The notes beneath the pieces are model-generated. The model had not been told where the DNA came from. It did not search any database and saw nothing but the letters and a program-made list of their open reading frames with translations. From Yinghuangia aomiensis (GTDB lineage: Bacteria; Actinomycetota; Actinomycetes; Streptomycetales; Streptomycetaceae): 64,000 nt of DNA. Each line of letters begins with the position of its first letter. Within the stretch, counting starts at the first letter, position 1. Made by a program: the position numbers and the translations under genes. Below are positions 42,569 to 51,026 of the stretch, one piece after another. The stretch spans positions 124,001-188,000 of the forward strand of contig NZ_BAABHS010000008.1 of assembly GCF_039542225.1 (NCBI RefSeq), read 5' to 3'.

Positions 42569-43231
42569 GTGCGTATCGCCGAACTCAGCCAAACCACCGG
42601 CGTGCCCGTCCCGACGATCAAGTACTACGTCCGCGAGGGACTGCTTCCACCCGGAGAGCTGACCAGCCCCAATCAGGCCCAGTACGGTCAGGCGCACGTC
42701 CGCCGGCTCAAGCTCGTCCGCTCCCTGATCGAGGTCGGCGGCGTCTCCGTGGCGGCCGTGCGCGACGCGATGCGCAGCATCGACGAACCCGGCACCGACC
42801 TCCACACCAAGCTCGGCGCCACCCACTACCTCCTCGGCCCCGCCGCCCCGCTGTCCGTGGGTGCCGAGGACCTCGAACAGGCCCAGGGCGAGGTGGAGAC
42901 GCTGCTCGCCGATCTGGGCTGGGAGTCCGTCCGCAAGAACCCCGCCGTCGCCGTGCTCGTCCAGGCGCTGGCCACGCTCCACTGGCTCGGACAGGACGGA
43001 TACGCCGAGCGGCTGGCCTCCTATGCGGACGCGGCGAGGGACGCCGCCCGGACCGACTTCGACGTGCTCGGCACGAGCGACCTTGCCGATGCGGACGCCG
43101 TCATCGAGAGCGCGGTCGTCGGCACGGTCCTCGGCGACGTCCTGCTCGCCGCCCTGCGCCGACTCGCCCAGGAGCAGATGTCCGCCGCCGCTTTCCGCCC
43201 TTCGGGCCCGGCGTCGGCGCACCCGGAGTAG
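42569..43231 (+). CDS. MerR-family transcriptional regulator
   Basis: A 220-residue regulator. The N-terminal winged helix is RIAELSQTTGVPVPTIKYYV with REGLLPPG. A dimerisation coiled coil follows (HVRRLKLVRSLIEVGGVSVA), then an all-helical C-terminal ligand domain of about 130 residues. No Cys-rich metal loop is present, so a drug-like or small organic ligand is more likely than a metal. The GTG has GGGAGA 6 bases upstream. It is divergent from the methyltransferase/DedA pair and probably controls it through the palindrome between them. Confidence 0.86.
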   Translation: MRIAELSQTTGVPVPTIKYYVREGLLPPGELTSPNQAQYGQAHVRRLKLVRSLIEVGGVSVAAVRDAMRSIDEPGTDLHTKLGATHYLLGPAAPLSVGAEDLEQAQGEVETLLADLGWESVRKNPAVAVLVQALATLHWLGQDGYAERLASYADAARDAARTDFDVLGTSDLADADAVIESAVVGTVLGDVLLAALRRLAQEQMSAAAFRPSGPASAHPE

Positions 43232-43364
43232 CGGCAGAAGCACACCTGGGGAGCAACGTTGCCGAAGTCGACGGCGGCGAGGCCTGCGGGTGTCTGCGTC
43301 GGGGGGCGGCCGCACGGACCGTGGCCCGGTCCGCCGTGGTCCCCGGCGGACCTAGGATGGCGGG

Positions 43365-44339
43365 GTGACGGCGAGGACCAGTGACATCGAGAAGGCGGCG
43401 GGCGTGCTCCGCGCCGGCGGTCTGGTGGCGTTCCCGACCGAGACGGTCTACGGACTGGGTGCGAACGCCGAGGACCCCGCGGCGGTCGCGCGGATCTACC
43501 AGGCCAAGGGGCGCCCGCCCTCGCACCCGCTGATCGTCCACCTCGGCGGCGCGGAGCAGTTGGGCGACTGGGTCGACGGGGTGCCCGAGACGGCGCGGCT
43601 GCTGGCGGAGCACTTCTGGCCGGGGCCGCTCACCCTGGTCCTGCGGCGCGGCGGCCGCGTTTCCCCGGCGGCGACCGGCGGTCTGGACACGGTGGCCGTG
43701 CGCGTGCCGGACCACCCGGTCGCACGCGCACTGCTGGCGGAGTTCGGCGGTGGCGTGGCGGCCCCGTCCGCGAATCGCTTCGGCTCGATCAGCCCCACCA
43801 CCGCCGACCACGTCCGAACCGAGCTCGGCGACGCCGTCGACTTCGTGCTGGACGGCGGCCCGTGCGAGGTGGGCGTGGAGTCGACCATCGTCGACGCCAC
43901 CGGCGACGCTCCCGCCGTGCTGCGGCCCGGCGGGGTCGCGCGCGAGGAACTCGAAGCGGTGCTGGACCGCCCGTTGGCCGTGCACGCCACCAGCAGCGTG
44001 CGCGTGCCCGGGCAGCACCCGTCCCACTACGCGCCGCGTGCCCGGCTCGTCCTCGTCGACCCGGAGAAGGTCGTCGTCGAAGCCGAACTCGCGCGGGAGC
44101 TGGGGCACCGGGTAGGCGTCCTCCTCCCGCCGGCCTTCGCCGACACCCCGGTCAACGCGCACGCGGTCGTCCCGGTCCCCGACTCGGTGCAGTCCTACGC
44201 ACAGGGCCTGTACGGCTATCTCCGCGAACTCGACCGGCAAGGCTGCGACCTGATCATCGCCTCGCTGCCGGACGAGGACGGCCTCGGGCTCGCCATCGCC
44301 AACCGCCTCGGCCGCGCGGCCGGCCCGCGGCCTGCTTGA
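43365..44339 (+). CDS. sua5: L-threonylcarbamoyladenylate synthase, Sua5 type
   Basis: A 324-residue enzyme with the YrdC domain (VAFPTETVYGLGANA; KGRPPSHPL; VAAPSANRFGSISPT) and the C-terminal Sua5 domain after the linker SVRVPGQHPSHYAP. It makes threonylcarbamoyl-AMP from threonine, bicarbonate and ATP for t6A37 of tRNA. A shorter TsaC-type copy elsewhere in the genome would be usual for actinobacteria, in which case this one may be a paralogue. GTG start, weak ribosome site (GGATGG). Stands alone. Confidence 0.88.
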   Translation: MTARTSDIEKAAGVLRAGGLVAFPTETVYGLGANAEDPAAVARIYQAKGRPPSHPLIVHLGGAEQLGDWVDGVPETARLLAEHFWPGPLTLVLRRGGRVSPAATGGLDTVAVRVPDHPVARALLAEFGGGVAAPSANRFGSISPTTADHVRTELGDAVDFVLDGGPCEVGVESTIVDATGDAPAVLRPGGVAREELEAVLDRPLAVHATSSVRVPGQHPSHYAPRARLVLVDPEKVVVEAELARELGHRVGVLLPPAFADTPVNAHAVVPVPDSVQSYAQGLYGYLRELDRQGCDLIIASLPDEDGLGLAIANRLGRAAGPRPA

Positions 44340-44595
44340 GCACGGGTGCCCGCGCGGCTGACGACCGTGGAGGACTTCCACGACCAGGGCCGCTTGAGGA
44401 TGCCCGTGACCGATGGGAAGTCCTCCGACGGTGCCTTCGATCCCAGCGACGCGATGGAAGCGGTGAGCGACGCGAAGGACCGCCTGAACACCCAAGGCCG
44501 GGCTTGGAGACGCGACTCCCGCGCGCAACTCCGGCTGTTCTCGGACCACGACGGTGCGGACACGCATGTCCGGCCGGGCGCTTCGCCGGATTCGG

Positions 44596-45798
44596 TCAGC
44601 GCACGGCGTCGTTGGTGCGGGCGGTCCGGATCGCCAGGGCGGCGAGCAGGGCGCAGGCGCCGCCGAGCCACAGCACGCTCTGCAGCGTCAGCGTGTCGAC
44701 GATGATGCCGCCGGCCAGCGCGCCACAGCCGATGGACAGGTTGAACACCGCCACCCACAGTGCGGAGGCGGCTTCCACGGCCTCCGGAGCGGCCTTGAGC
44801 ATCCACGTCTGGAGGCCCACGGACACACCGCCGAAGGCCAGACCCCAGACGATCAGCAGGACGGCGCCGCCGGCGGCGGTCCGGCCCAGCAGCAGGAAGA
44901 GGGGCATTGCGGCCGTCATGGCCGCGGCGATGGTCAGGACGCTGCGGTGCACGTGGCGCGAGAGCGCCGCACCGGCGACGAAGTTGCCGATCATGCCGGC
45001 GGCACCGAACCCGAACAGCAGCGGACCGACATAGCGCTCGTCGATCCCGGACATCTTCTGCAGTGCCGGGCTCACGAACGTGTAGGCGGCGAAGTGTCCG
45101 AACACGAGTAGTGCCGTGGCGATGATGCCGACGCGCACGCCCGGGTTGCGGAGTTGCTCCATCAGCAGCTTGGGCCGGACGGCCTGGGAAGCGACCAGCT
45201 TCGGCAGCACCGCGAGCAGGGCGACCAGGGTCACGAGTGCCAGGGCGCTGAGCGACGAGAAGGCGATGCGCCAGCCGGTCAGGTCGCCGACCAGGGTGCC
45301 GAGCGGGACACCGAAGACGTTCGCGGCGCCGACGCCGCCGAAGATGACCGCGGTGGCGCGGGGCACGTCCGGGGGCGCGACGAGCCGGACCGCCAGGCCG
45401 GCGGCGACCGCCCAGAAGCCGCCGACCGCTATGCCGACCAGCACCCGGGAGCCCACCAGCACCGCGAAGTTCGGTGCCAGGGCGGAGCCCAGGTTCGCGA
45501 CGGTCATCAGGGCCATCAGCCCGAGCAGCAGGACGCGGCGGTCCAGCGACCCGACGAGCATCGGGACCAGCGGTGCCGCGAACCCGGCGACGATGCCGGG
45601 CACCGTCACCATGAGCCCTGCCGTCCCCTCGGAGACCGACAGCGCGGACCCCACGGAGGTCAGCAGGCCGATCGGCAGTTGCTCGGCGGTCACCAGCAGG
45701 AAGGTGCCCAGCGTCACGGCGGAGACCGCCGTCCAGCGGCTCTTGGCCGGGGTTTCCGGTTGCCGTGTCCGAGTGGGGGTCTGCTCTGTGGTCGTCAA
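44596..45798 (-). CDS. MFS transporter (drug/arabinose-efflux type)
   Basis: About 400 residues and twelve helices of the DHA1-type major facilitator superfamily. The signature LDRRVLLLGLMALMTVANLG is the loop 2-3 region, and LVGSRVLVGIAVGGFWAVAA the helix 4 region. It likely exports a drug or metabolite. The TTG was chosen because GGAGG lies 5-6 bases upstream; a GTG 15 bases earlier lies inside the ribosome site. It is divergent from a TetR gene with two 14-22 bp palindromes in between, so repression by that TetR is likely. Confidence 0.87.
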   Translation of the reverse strand: MTTTEQTPTRTRQPETPAKSRWTAVSAVTLGTFLLVTAEQLPIGLLTSVGSALSVSEGTAGLMVTVPGIVAGFAAPLVPMLVGSLDRRVLLLGLMALMTVANLGSALAPNFAVLVGSRVLVGIAVGGFWAVAAGLAVRLVAPPDVPRATAVIFGGVGAANVFGVPLGTLVGDLTGWRIAFSSLSALALVTLVALLAVLPKLVASQAVRPKLLMEQLRNPGVRVGIIATALLVFGHFAAYTFVSPALQKMSGIDERYVGPLLFGFGAAGMIGNFVAGAALSRHVHRSVLTIAAAMTAAMPLFLLLGRTAAGGAVLLIVWGLAFGGVSVGLQTWMLKAAPEAVEAASALWVAVFNLSIGCGALAGGIIVDTLTLQSVLWLGGACALLAALAIRTARTNDAVR

Positions 45799-45816
45799 CG
45801 GGTCCTCCTCCACAAG

Positions 45817-45868
45817 TTCGGGAGCGATCGCTCCCGAATGGGGAGGCTAGTATGGGAGCGAACGCTCC
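45817..45868. promoter_or_regulatory. Two TetR operators between MFS and tetR genes
   Basis: TTCGGGAGCGATCGCTCCCGAA (22-bp perfect palindrome) at 45817-45838, and GGAGCG-AA-CGCTCC at 45855-45868. Both share GGGAGCG-N2-CGCTCC and lie in the 92-base divergent promoter. Classic layout for autoregulated TetR repression. Confidence 0.78.
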
Positions 45869-45890
45869 ACAAGTTGGATAGGGTGAATCC

Positions 45891-46496
45891 ATGGCACGTC
45901 CCAGGCAGTTCGACGAGGAGAACGCGGTCGGTTCGGCGACCGGGCTGTTCTGGCGGCGCGGTTACCACGCCACCTCGGTGCGCGACCTGGGCGACGAGCT
46001 GAAGCTCACGCCCAGCAGCCTGTACCGGACGTTCACCGACAAGCACACGCTGTTCCTTCGCGCGCTCGACCACTACCGGGCCACCGAGTCCGTCGAGGCG
46101 CGCCGGCGGCTGGACGCAACGGACCGCCCGGTCCGGGACGTGCTGCGGGAATGGATGCGGTGGCTGGTCACCTGCCCGGCCGACGGCGAGCCCGGCCGCG
46201 GCTGCTTCGTGGTCAATACCGCAACCGAACTGGGCACCACCGACGATCAGGTCCAGCAGCGGACCGAGGCCGCATTCGAGGTCACGCGCCAGGCCTTGCG
46301 CACGGTCCTGGCCGAGGGGCGCGATCGCGGCGAGCTGTCCGAGGACCTCGACACCGACGCCGCCGCCGAGCTGCTGTTCACCACGGTTCTCGGCCTACGG
46401 GTACGGGAACGCGCCGGCCACGACCTCCAGCGCCTGACCGTCGCCATCGATCTCGCGATCCGGGGGCTGGGGCCAACACCCCCGGGACCTGCCTGA
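45891..46496 (+). CDS. TetR-family transcriptional regulator
   Basis: A 201-residue regulator: N-terminal HTH (ATGLFWRRGYHATSVRDLGD, KLTPSSLYRTFTDK) and a helical ligand domain with CFVVNTATELGTTDD, which matches the AefR/TetR_C group. ATG start. It is divergent from the MFS exporter and probably binds the GGGAGCG palindromes to repress both genes until the exported compound or another ligand binds. Confidence 0.88.
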   Translation: MARPRQFDEENAVGSATGLFWRRGYHATSVRDLGDELKLTPSSLYRTFTDKHTLFLRALDHYRATESVEARRRLDATDRPVRDVLREWMRWLVTCPADGEPGRGCFVVNTATELGTTDDQVQQRTEAAFEVTRQALRTVLAEGRDRGELSEDLDTDAAAELLFTTVLGLRVRERAGHDLQRLTVAIDLAIRGLGPTPPGPA

Positions 46497-46536
46497 TGGC
46501 GTGGAACCGGCGGAACCGGTCCGGGCTGTCGACCTC

Positions 46537-46854
46537 TCAGTCCGTTCCCGCGGCGGTCATGCCGAGAAATGACGGGCCCACGGCGCAAGGGCGGATGTCG
46601 ACGCGTTCCCAGACGTTGCCGGTCACGTAGGGCTCGACCGCGTACCAGGCGTCCAGCTCGTCACGACTCGGGAAGTCGAGGACCAGCATGGATCCGGTCA
46701 TCCGACGCTCGTCGTCGAGGATCGCCGTGCCGAACAGCATGCGCCCGGCGGCGACCATCTCATCGCCGAGCTTGATGTGCGCCTCGCGAGCCGCGAGACG
46801 CCGTCCCGCCGCCCCCTCGTCGACGCCGTCGAAGGCGATCAACAAGAACTGCAC
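46537..46854 (-). CDS. YCII-related (dimeric alpha/beta barrel) protein
   Basis: A 105-residue YciI-like protein: QFLLIAFDGVDEGAAGRRLA, then LDFPSRDELDAWYAVEPYVT, and ERVDIRPC at the end, the usual three elements. The His of HIKLGDEM and the Asp of LDFPS are candidate active-site residues. Function in the family is mostly unknown. The GTG has GGAGGAGG 6-7 bases upstream. Convergent with tetR. Confidence 0.82.
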   Translation of the reverse strand: MQFLLIAFDGVDEGAAGRRLAAREAHIKLGDEMVAAGRMLFGTAILDDERRMTGSMLVLDFPSRDELDAWYAVEPYVTGNVWERVDIRPCAVGPSFLGMTAAGTD

Positions 46855-46966
46855 CTGAATCCTCCTCCGTACAACCGGCTGCCGGAACCACGGCCTGCGT
46901 TGGCCCACGGAATCCTTCCAGCACCGAACGGCGGCCGCTGCCCGAAGCCTCGATCGCGCCGCATGT

Positions 46967-47155
46967 TCACGCGCAACGGCCACTGTCCAGAGCGTTCCGG
47001 GCCGATGGCGGACCTTGTGCCCGATCGCCTGCTCGGGGCGGTAGCGCGGCGACGAGCAGGGCGCCGAATGCCACGCAGACCGCGCCCACGGTGAGGCCGC
47101 GCGAGTAGCCCATGACGGCCAAGGTGGCCACCCCGACGGCGCCGCCTATCACGCC
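46967..47155 (-). pseudogene. 3' remnant of an MFS transporter gene
   Basis: The minus strand reads GGAVGVATLAVMGYSRGLTV then CVAFGALLVAALPPR, the last one or two helices of a major facilitator, with no upstream part: before this the frame turns into low-complexity sequence antisense to an AraC tail. No start codon gives a plausible protein. It is half of a deletion scar with the rightward AraC remnant. Confidence 0.55.
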
Positions 47156-47242
47156 GTGGGGTACGCCACGGCGAGCGCGTTCCTGGCCGCCTTCCGCCGC
47201 ACGGTCGGCACCACGCCCCGGCGCTACCTGCACAATCGTTGA
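47147..47242 (+). pseudogene. 3' remnant of an AraC-family regulator gene
   Basis: The plus strand encodes YHAVGYATASAFLAAFRRTV then GTTPRRYLHNR and a stop. This is the second helix-turn-helix and C-terminus of an AraC/XylS regulator. Everything upstream is missing and the sequence joins directly to the MFS tail on the other strand. The two ends fit a former divergent MFS/AraC pair whose 5' halves were deleted. Confidence 0.65.
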
Positions 47243-47324
47243 ACTGCCGCGGTGCGCAGGACTGTTCCCAGGCCTGGGGGAACGGAGCGGCCGACGGGCA
47301 CCGGCCGGCGCCCGCATCGCCGGC

Positions 47325-48467
47325 TCACCGGACACGGGCCATGTACACCTGAAACGCCTTGTGCAGTGCCGCGTTCAGTCCGAACTCCCATTCGCCGACG
47401 TTCTCCACGACGTGTCCGCCGGTGCCGAGCTTCCACCGCAACACCCCGAACCTGGGATCGCCGGGGTCGATGACCGGGCTGACCATGCGCATGTCGTAGA
47501 CGGGCAGGCCGCGCGCGTGGGCGTCGCGGATCATGTGCCACTGGAGCGCGTGGCTCGGGCGCACGTCGCGGCCGTCGTCGGCCGACGCGCCGGTCTGGTA
47601 CCAGACCCTGCTCGCGGTGGCGACCATGGTGTGCGCGGCGAGCAAGCGGCCGTTGTGGCGGGCGAGATAGAGCTTCATACGGCCGGGTTCCTCCGCGTTG
47701 AGGACCCGGTGCTGGCGGGCGTAGTAGTCCAGTGTGCGGCCGAGCCGAAAGCCGTTGCGGGCCTCGGTGGTGCGCAGCAGGTCGAAGAACCCGGGCAGGT
47801 CGGCCGGGCCGCCGATGCCCGTTTCGACGCCTTCGCGCTCGGCTTTGGTGAGGGCGCGGCGCCATTCCTGGTTCATGCCAAGGCGGATGTCGTCGAGGCT
47901 GCGGCCGCGGAGGGGCAGGTGGAAGACATGGCGCGGCTGTGCGTCGTCTCCGCCGCTCGATGCCGCGGCGCGCCAGCCAAGGCCGTGCAGCCGGGCGGCG
48001 ACGGTGGCGCCGACCGGGTCTATGGCATCGGGAGTGACCTGGTCGAGATGGACCAGGCCCTGCTTGACGGCGGTCTTGACGGTGGAGCCGGACCAGATGC
48101 GGTGGGCCGGTGCCGGGCCCATGCGTACCGTGAACACGCTCTGCCCACGCAGGTGCGCGAGAAGCGGATCCAGCCACCGTTCCAGGTCGTGGTCCGACCA
48201 GTCGATCACCGGACCTTCGGGCAGATAGGCGAACCACATGGGCAGTCTCGGCACTTTGCGGTAGAGCACCAAAGCCGCGCCGACGACAATGCCCCGCGCG
48301 TCGAACCAGCCGAGGTTCTCACTGCGCCATTCGGCCTTCACATCAGCCCACGCGGGGTACTGGAGAAACGCCGCATCGGGCCGCGTTCCCAGGAACGCGA
48401 GATGTGTCGGGCGGTCGATCGGCAGAACCGTGAGCGTGCGTGTGGGCGTACGCACCGACGTAGCCAT
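47325..48467 (-). CDS. femX: FemX-like peptidoglycan bridge aminoacyltransferase
   Basis: A 380-residue FemABX protein with two GNAT-like domains: AFLQYPAWADVKAEWRSENL (residues 33-52), MWFAYLPEGPVIDW, and in the second half YLARHNGRLLAAHTMVATAS and VWYQTGASADD. In actinobacteria FemX attaches the first glycine from glycyl-tRNA to the stem peptide of lipid II. It sits divergently from murJ, the lipid II flippase. The ATG was preferred (GGAGGG 7-9 bases upstream) over a GTG 36 bases earlier. A lone bridge enzyme usually makes a single-residue bridge. Confidence 0.86.
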   Translation of the reverse strand: MATSVRTPTRTLTVLPIDRPTHLAFLGTRPDAAFLQYPAWADVKAEWRSENLGWFDARGIVVGAALVLYRKVPRLPMWFAYLPEGPVIDWSDHDLERWLDPLLAHLRGQSVFTVRMGPAPAHRIWSGSTVKTAVKQGLVHLDQVTPDAIDPVGATVAARLHGLGWRAAASSGGDDAQPRHVFHLPLRGRSLDDIRLGMNQEWRRALTKAEREGVETGIGGPADLPGFFDLLRTTEARNGFRLGRTLDYYARQHRVLNAEEPGRMKLYLARHNGRLLAAHTMVATASRVWYQTGASADDGRDVRPSHALQWHMIRDAHARGLPVYDMRMVSPVIDPGDPRFGVLRWKLGTGGHVVENVGEWEFGLNAALHKAFQVYMARVR

Positions 48468-48697
48468 ATCCCATCCCTCCGTCGCGTCCGGCAGGTCGGA
48501 CACCTATCCGACGCCGCGTCGCAACGTCGGCGTTGCTCCGTTCCGCCGACGGAAATTTCGCCCCGGCGATGTGCAACGAACCGCCGGCGTCATGACGTCA
48601 GAGAAGGCGGACAGGTGCGCCCCACGACGTTCGGGAAGGGCCGGGAACAGGGCCGGAGACAGCCTGTGAAAAGCCGACCACGGGCGAAGGGAGCCCC

Positions 48698-50413
48698 ATG
48701 CCGACCGCCGCGGGAACGGCTGTTCGGGAACACGCGGCAGGGACCCCGGAGCCCCGGCGACGTGTCGCGCGGCGCGGTCGAAAGTCACTGGTCGGCGGCG
48801 GCGTAAGCCTTGCGGCCGGCTCGGTGGTGTCCCGTCTGACGGGGTTCGTGCGCAGCGCGATTGTCGTCGCGGCTCTGGGCACGGGCTTGTTCGCGGACGG
48901 CTACAACGTGGCAAATACCGTGCCGAACATCCTCTATATCCTGCTCGTCGGCGGCGCACTCAATTCGGTGCTGGTGCCGCAACTCGTGCGCGCCGCCCGC
49001 AGAGACCCCGACGGCGGGGTGGCTTACACCGACCGCTTGGTGACTGCCGTGTGCACCCTGCTTTTGGTGCTGACCACAATCACGGTGGTGTGTGCCCCGT
49101 GGATCGTGAGCGCTTACGCGCATTTCGAGGGTGCGCAGCGGAACATCACCGTGACACTCGCGCGCTATTGCCTGCCGCAGATCTTCTTCTACGGCGCGTT
49201 CGCGTTGTTGAGCGAAGTCCTCAATGCGCGCGGCAAGTCCGGGCCGCCCGCGTGGACGCCGATTCTGAACAACATCGTGGTGATCGCGGTGTTCGCGGCG
49301 TACCTGGCCGTTGCGCGCGGAGCGGACGACGCGGGCGACGTCACCCCGGACCAACTGCGGTTGCTGGGCATCGGGACCACGCTGGGCATCGTCGTGCAGG
49401 CGTCGACACTGCTGCCCTATGTGCGCGAGGCCGGCGTGCGGCTGCGCCCGCGCTTCGACTGGCGTGGACACGGCCTCGGCGCGCCGCTGCGGATGGCGGG
49501 GTGGGCGGTCGCGATGGTGGGCGTGTCACAGCTCGCGTACTGGCTGACGACCCGCCTTGCGGCGACGGTTTCCGAGCGTGCGGCCCGTGACGGGATCGGG
49601 CACGGCGTCGGATACACCGCTTACGCGAACGCCCAATTGCTGTGGATCGTGCCGCACGGGGTGGTCACGGTGTCGCTGGCGACGATGCTCATGCCGAGGG
49701 TCAGCCGGGCGGCGGCGGACGGGGAACTGGAGGCGGTGCGGGCGTACATCGCGCGGGGCCTGCGCTTCAACGCGGCTGCGGTCGTGCCCTGCGCGTTCGT
49801 ATTCCTCGCGCTCGGCCCGCAGATCACCGCGGTCGTGTTCCAGCACGGCGCGACGGATGCGGCAGACACACGGGCGATGGGGCTGATGCTGTGCGCCTTC
49901 GCACCCGGTCTCATCGCCTACTCGGCGGGCTACCTGATCCAGCGCGGCCTGTACGCCGTGCAGGACGCCCGCGCGCCGTTCTGGGCGAACGTGGCCATGG
50001 CGGCGACGTGTTCGGCATTGTCGGTCGGCGCGTACCTGACGCTCCCGCTGAGGTGGTCGGTCACGGCGATGGCGGCGGCGTACAGCCTGTCCCAGGTGGT
50101 GGGCCTGGTCTGGATGGCGGCGGTGCTGCGGCGCCGCCTCGGGCATTTGGACTCCGCATCGGTGATCCGCACGCACCTGGCCCTGGGGACCGCGTCGGCG
50201 ATGGCCGCCGCCGGTTCGTGGGTACTGGCGGCGATCTGCGTCCGGGAGCTGGGCGACGGCCCGGTGGGTGCGACGGTCGCGCTCGGCCTCGGCGCCGCCG
50301 TCTTCGCGGCATTGGCCGGGCCGGTGGTGCTCCCGACGCTCAAGGCACCGCGGCGGGCGCCGACCCGGCCCGCGCGGCAGACCACGCGGGCACCCGGCCG
50401 CCATCGGGGCTGA
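48698..50413 (+). CDS. murJ: MurJ lipid II flippase (MviN family)
   Basis: A 571-residue MOP-fold protein with about fourteen helices. Signatures are AAGSVVSRLTGFVRSAIVVA, FADGYNVANTVPNILYILLV and FFYGAFALLSEVLNARGKSG. The C-terminus is short and basic, without the kinase-like domain of mycobacterial MviN. It moves lipid II to the outer face of the membrane. The ATG has GGAG 4 bases upstream. It may be an extra copy, since actinobacteria usually have the main murJ near the origin. Divergent from femX, 230 bases apart. Confidence 0.88.
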   Translation: MPTAAGTAVREHAAGTPEPRRRVARRGRKSLVGGGVSLAAGSVVSRLTGFVRSAIVVAALGTGLFADGYNVANTVPNILYILLVGGALNSVLVPQLVRAARRDPDGGVAYTDRLVTAVCTLLLVLTTITVVCAPWIVSAYAHFEGAQRNITVTLARYCLPQIFFYGAFALLSEVLNARGKSGPPAWTPILNNIVVIAVFAAYLAVARGADDAGDVTPDQLRLLGIGTTLGIVVQASTLLPYVREAGVRLRPRFDWRGHGLGAPLRMAGWAVAMVGVSQLAYWLTTRLAATVSERAARDGIGHGVGYTAYANAQLLWIVPHGVVTVSLATMLMPRVSRAAADGELEAVRAYIARGLRFNAAAVVPCAFVFLALGPQITAVVFQHGATDAADTRAMGLMLCAFAPGLIAYSAGYLIQRGLYAVQDARAPFWANVAMAATCSALSVGAYLTLPLRWSVTAMAAAYSLSQVVGLVWMAAVLRRRLGHLDSASVIRTHLALGTASAMAAAGSWVLAAICVRELGDGPVGATVALGLGAAVFAALAGPVVLPTLKAPRRAPTRPARQTTRAPGRHRG

Positions 50414-50421
50414 CGCGGACG

Positions 50422-50470
50422 GCGAAGGCCTCGTGGCCGGTGACCACGTCCCAGGCCACGAGGCCTTCGC
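50422..50470. terminator. Strong bidirectional terminator after murJ
   Basis: GCGAAGGCCTCGTGGCC and GGCCACGAGGCCTTCGC form a perfect 17-bp stem with a 15-base loop, between the convergent murJ and carboxymuconolactone-decarboxylase-like genes. Confidence 0.82.
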
Positions 50471-50489
50471 ACAGACCTGTCCGGCGACG

Positions 50490-50915
50490 TCAGGCGATGT
50501 TGGAGACGGGGAGCAGACCGCGGTCCGCGAACACCTTCTTCGCCACCAGCGTGGCGTTGATCGCGCGCGGCATCCCGCAGTACACCGCCGAGTGCAGCAG
50601 CGCCTCCGATATCTCCACCGGCGTCAGGCCCACGTTCAACGCGGCGTTGATGTGGACGTCCAGCTCGATCTCGCAGCCGCCCAGCGCCGTCAGCACGCCC
50701 AGGGTCACCAGCTGGCGTTCGCGCGCCACCAACTCGGGGCGGGCGTACATGTCGCCGAACGCCCAGGCGACCACCTGGTGCCCCAGCTCCGGCGAGACGT
50801 CCGCCAGCGTGTCGACGATCCGCTGTCCGGCCTCGCCGTCGACCTTCAGCAGGACGTCCATGCCCCGGGTGTAGCGGTCGGCGCGGGAGACGGCGGGGGT
50901 GTGGGTGGTGGTCAT
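50490..50915 (-). CDS. Carboxymuconolactone decarboxylase (AhpD-like) family protein
   Basis: A 141-residue CMD protein: RQLVTLGVLTALGGCEIELD, then HINAALNVGLTPVEISEALL, with the His of HSAVYCGMP. A single Cys sits in GGCE rather than the CxxC pair of AhpD peroxidases, so decarboxylase- or lactonase-like activity is more likely than alkylhydroperoxidase. The ATG has GGAGGA 7-8 bases upstream. It is divergent from a LysR regulator that probably controls it. Confidence 0.85.
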   Translation of the reverse strand: MTTTHTPAVSRADRYTRGMDVLLKVDGEAGQRIVDTLADVSPELGHQVVAWAFGDMYARPELVARERQLVTLGVLTALGGCEIELDVHINAALNVGLTPVEISEALLHSAVYCGMPRAINATLVAKKVFADRGLLPVSNIA

Positions 50916-51026
50916 GGGGTGTTCCTCCGAGTCGTGTCCGGGTGATGGACCCAGGTTCTCCCGGCCACGCGCCGACACTGCCCATTAGGCTTGGAAATGT
51001 TCTTGTTCCATGCTCCGGAGGCATTG

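Noticed and set aside
43365..44339. Sua5 as part of the MerR-regulated group
   Set aside because: It has its own upstream region of 130 bases and a housekeeping function, with no operator between.
44340..44595. Possible small plus-strand gene after sua5 (VTDGKSSDGAFDPSDAMEAV)
   Set aside because: No ribosome site; the frame runs into the MFS gene antisense, and no family match is recognised. Left unannotated.
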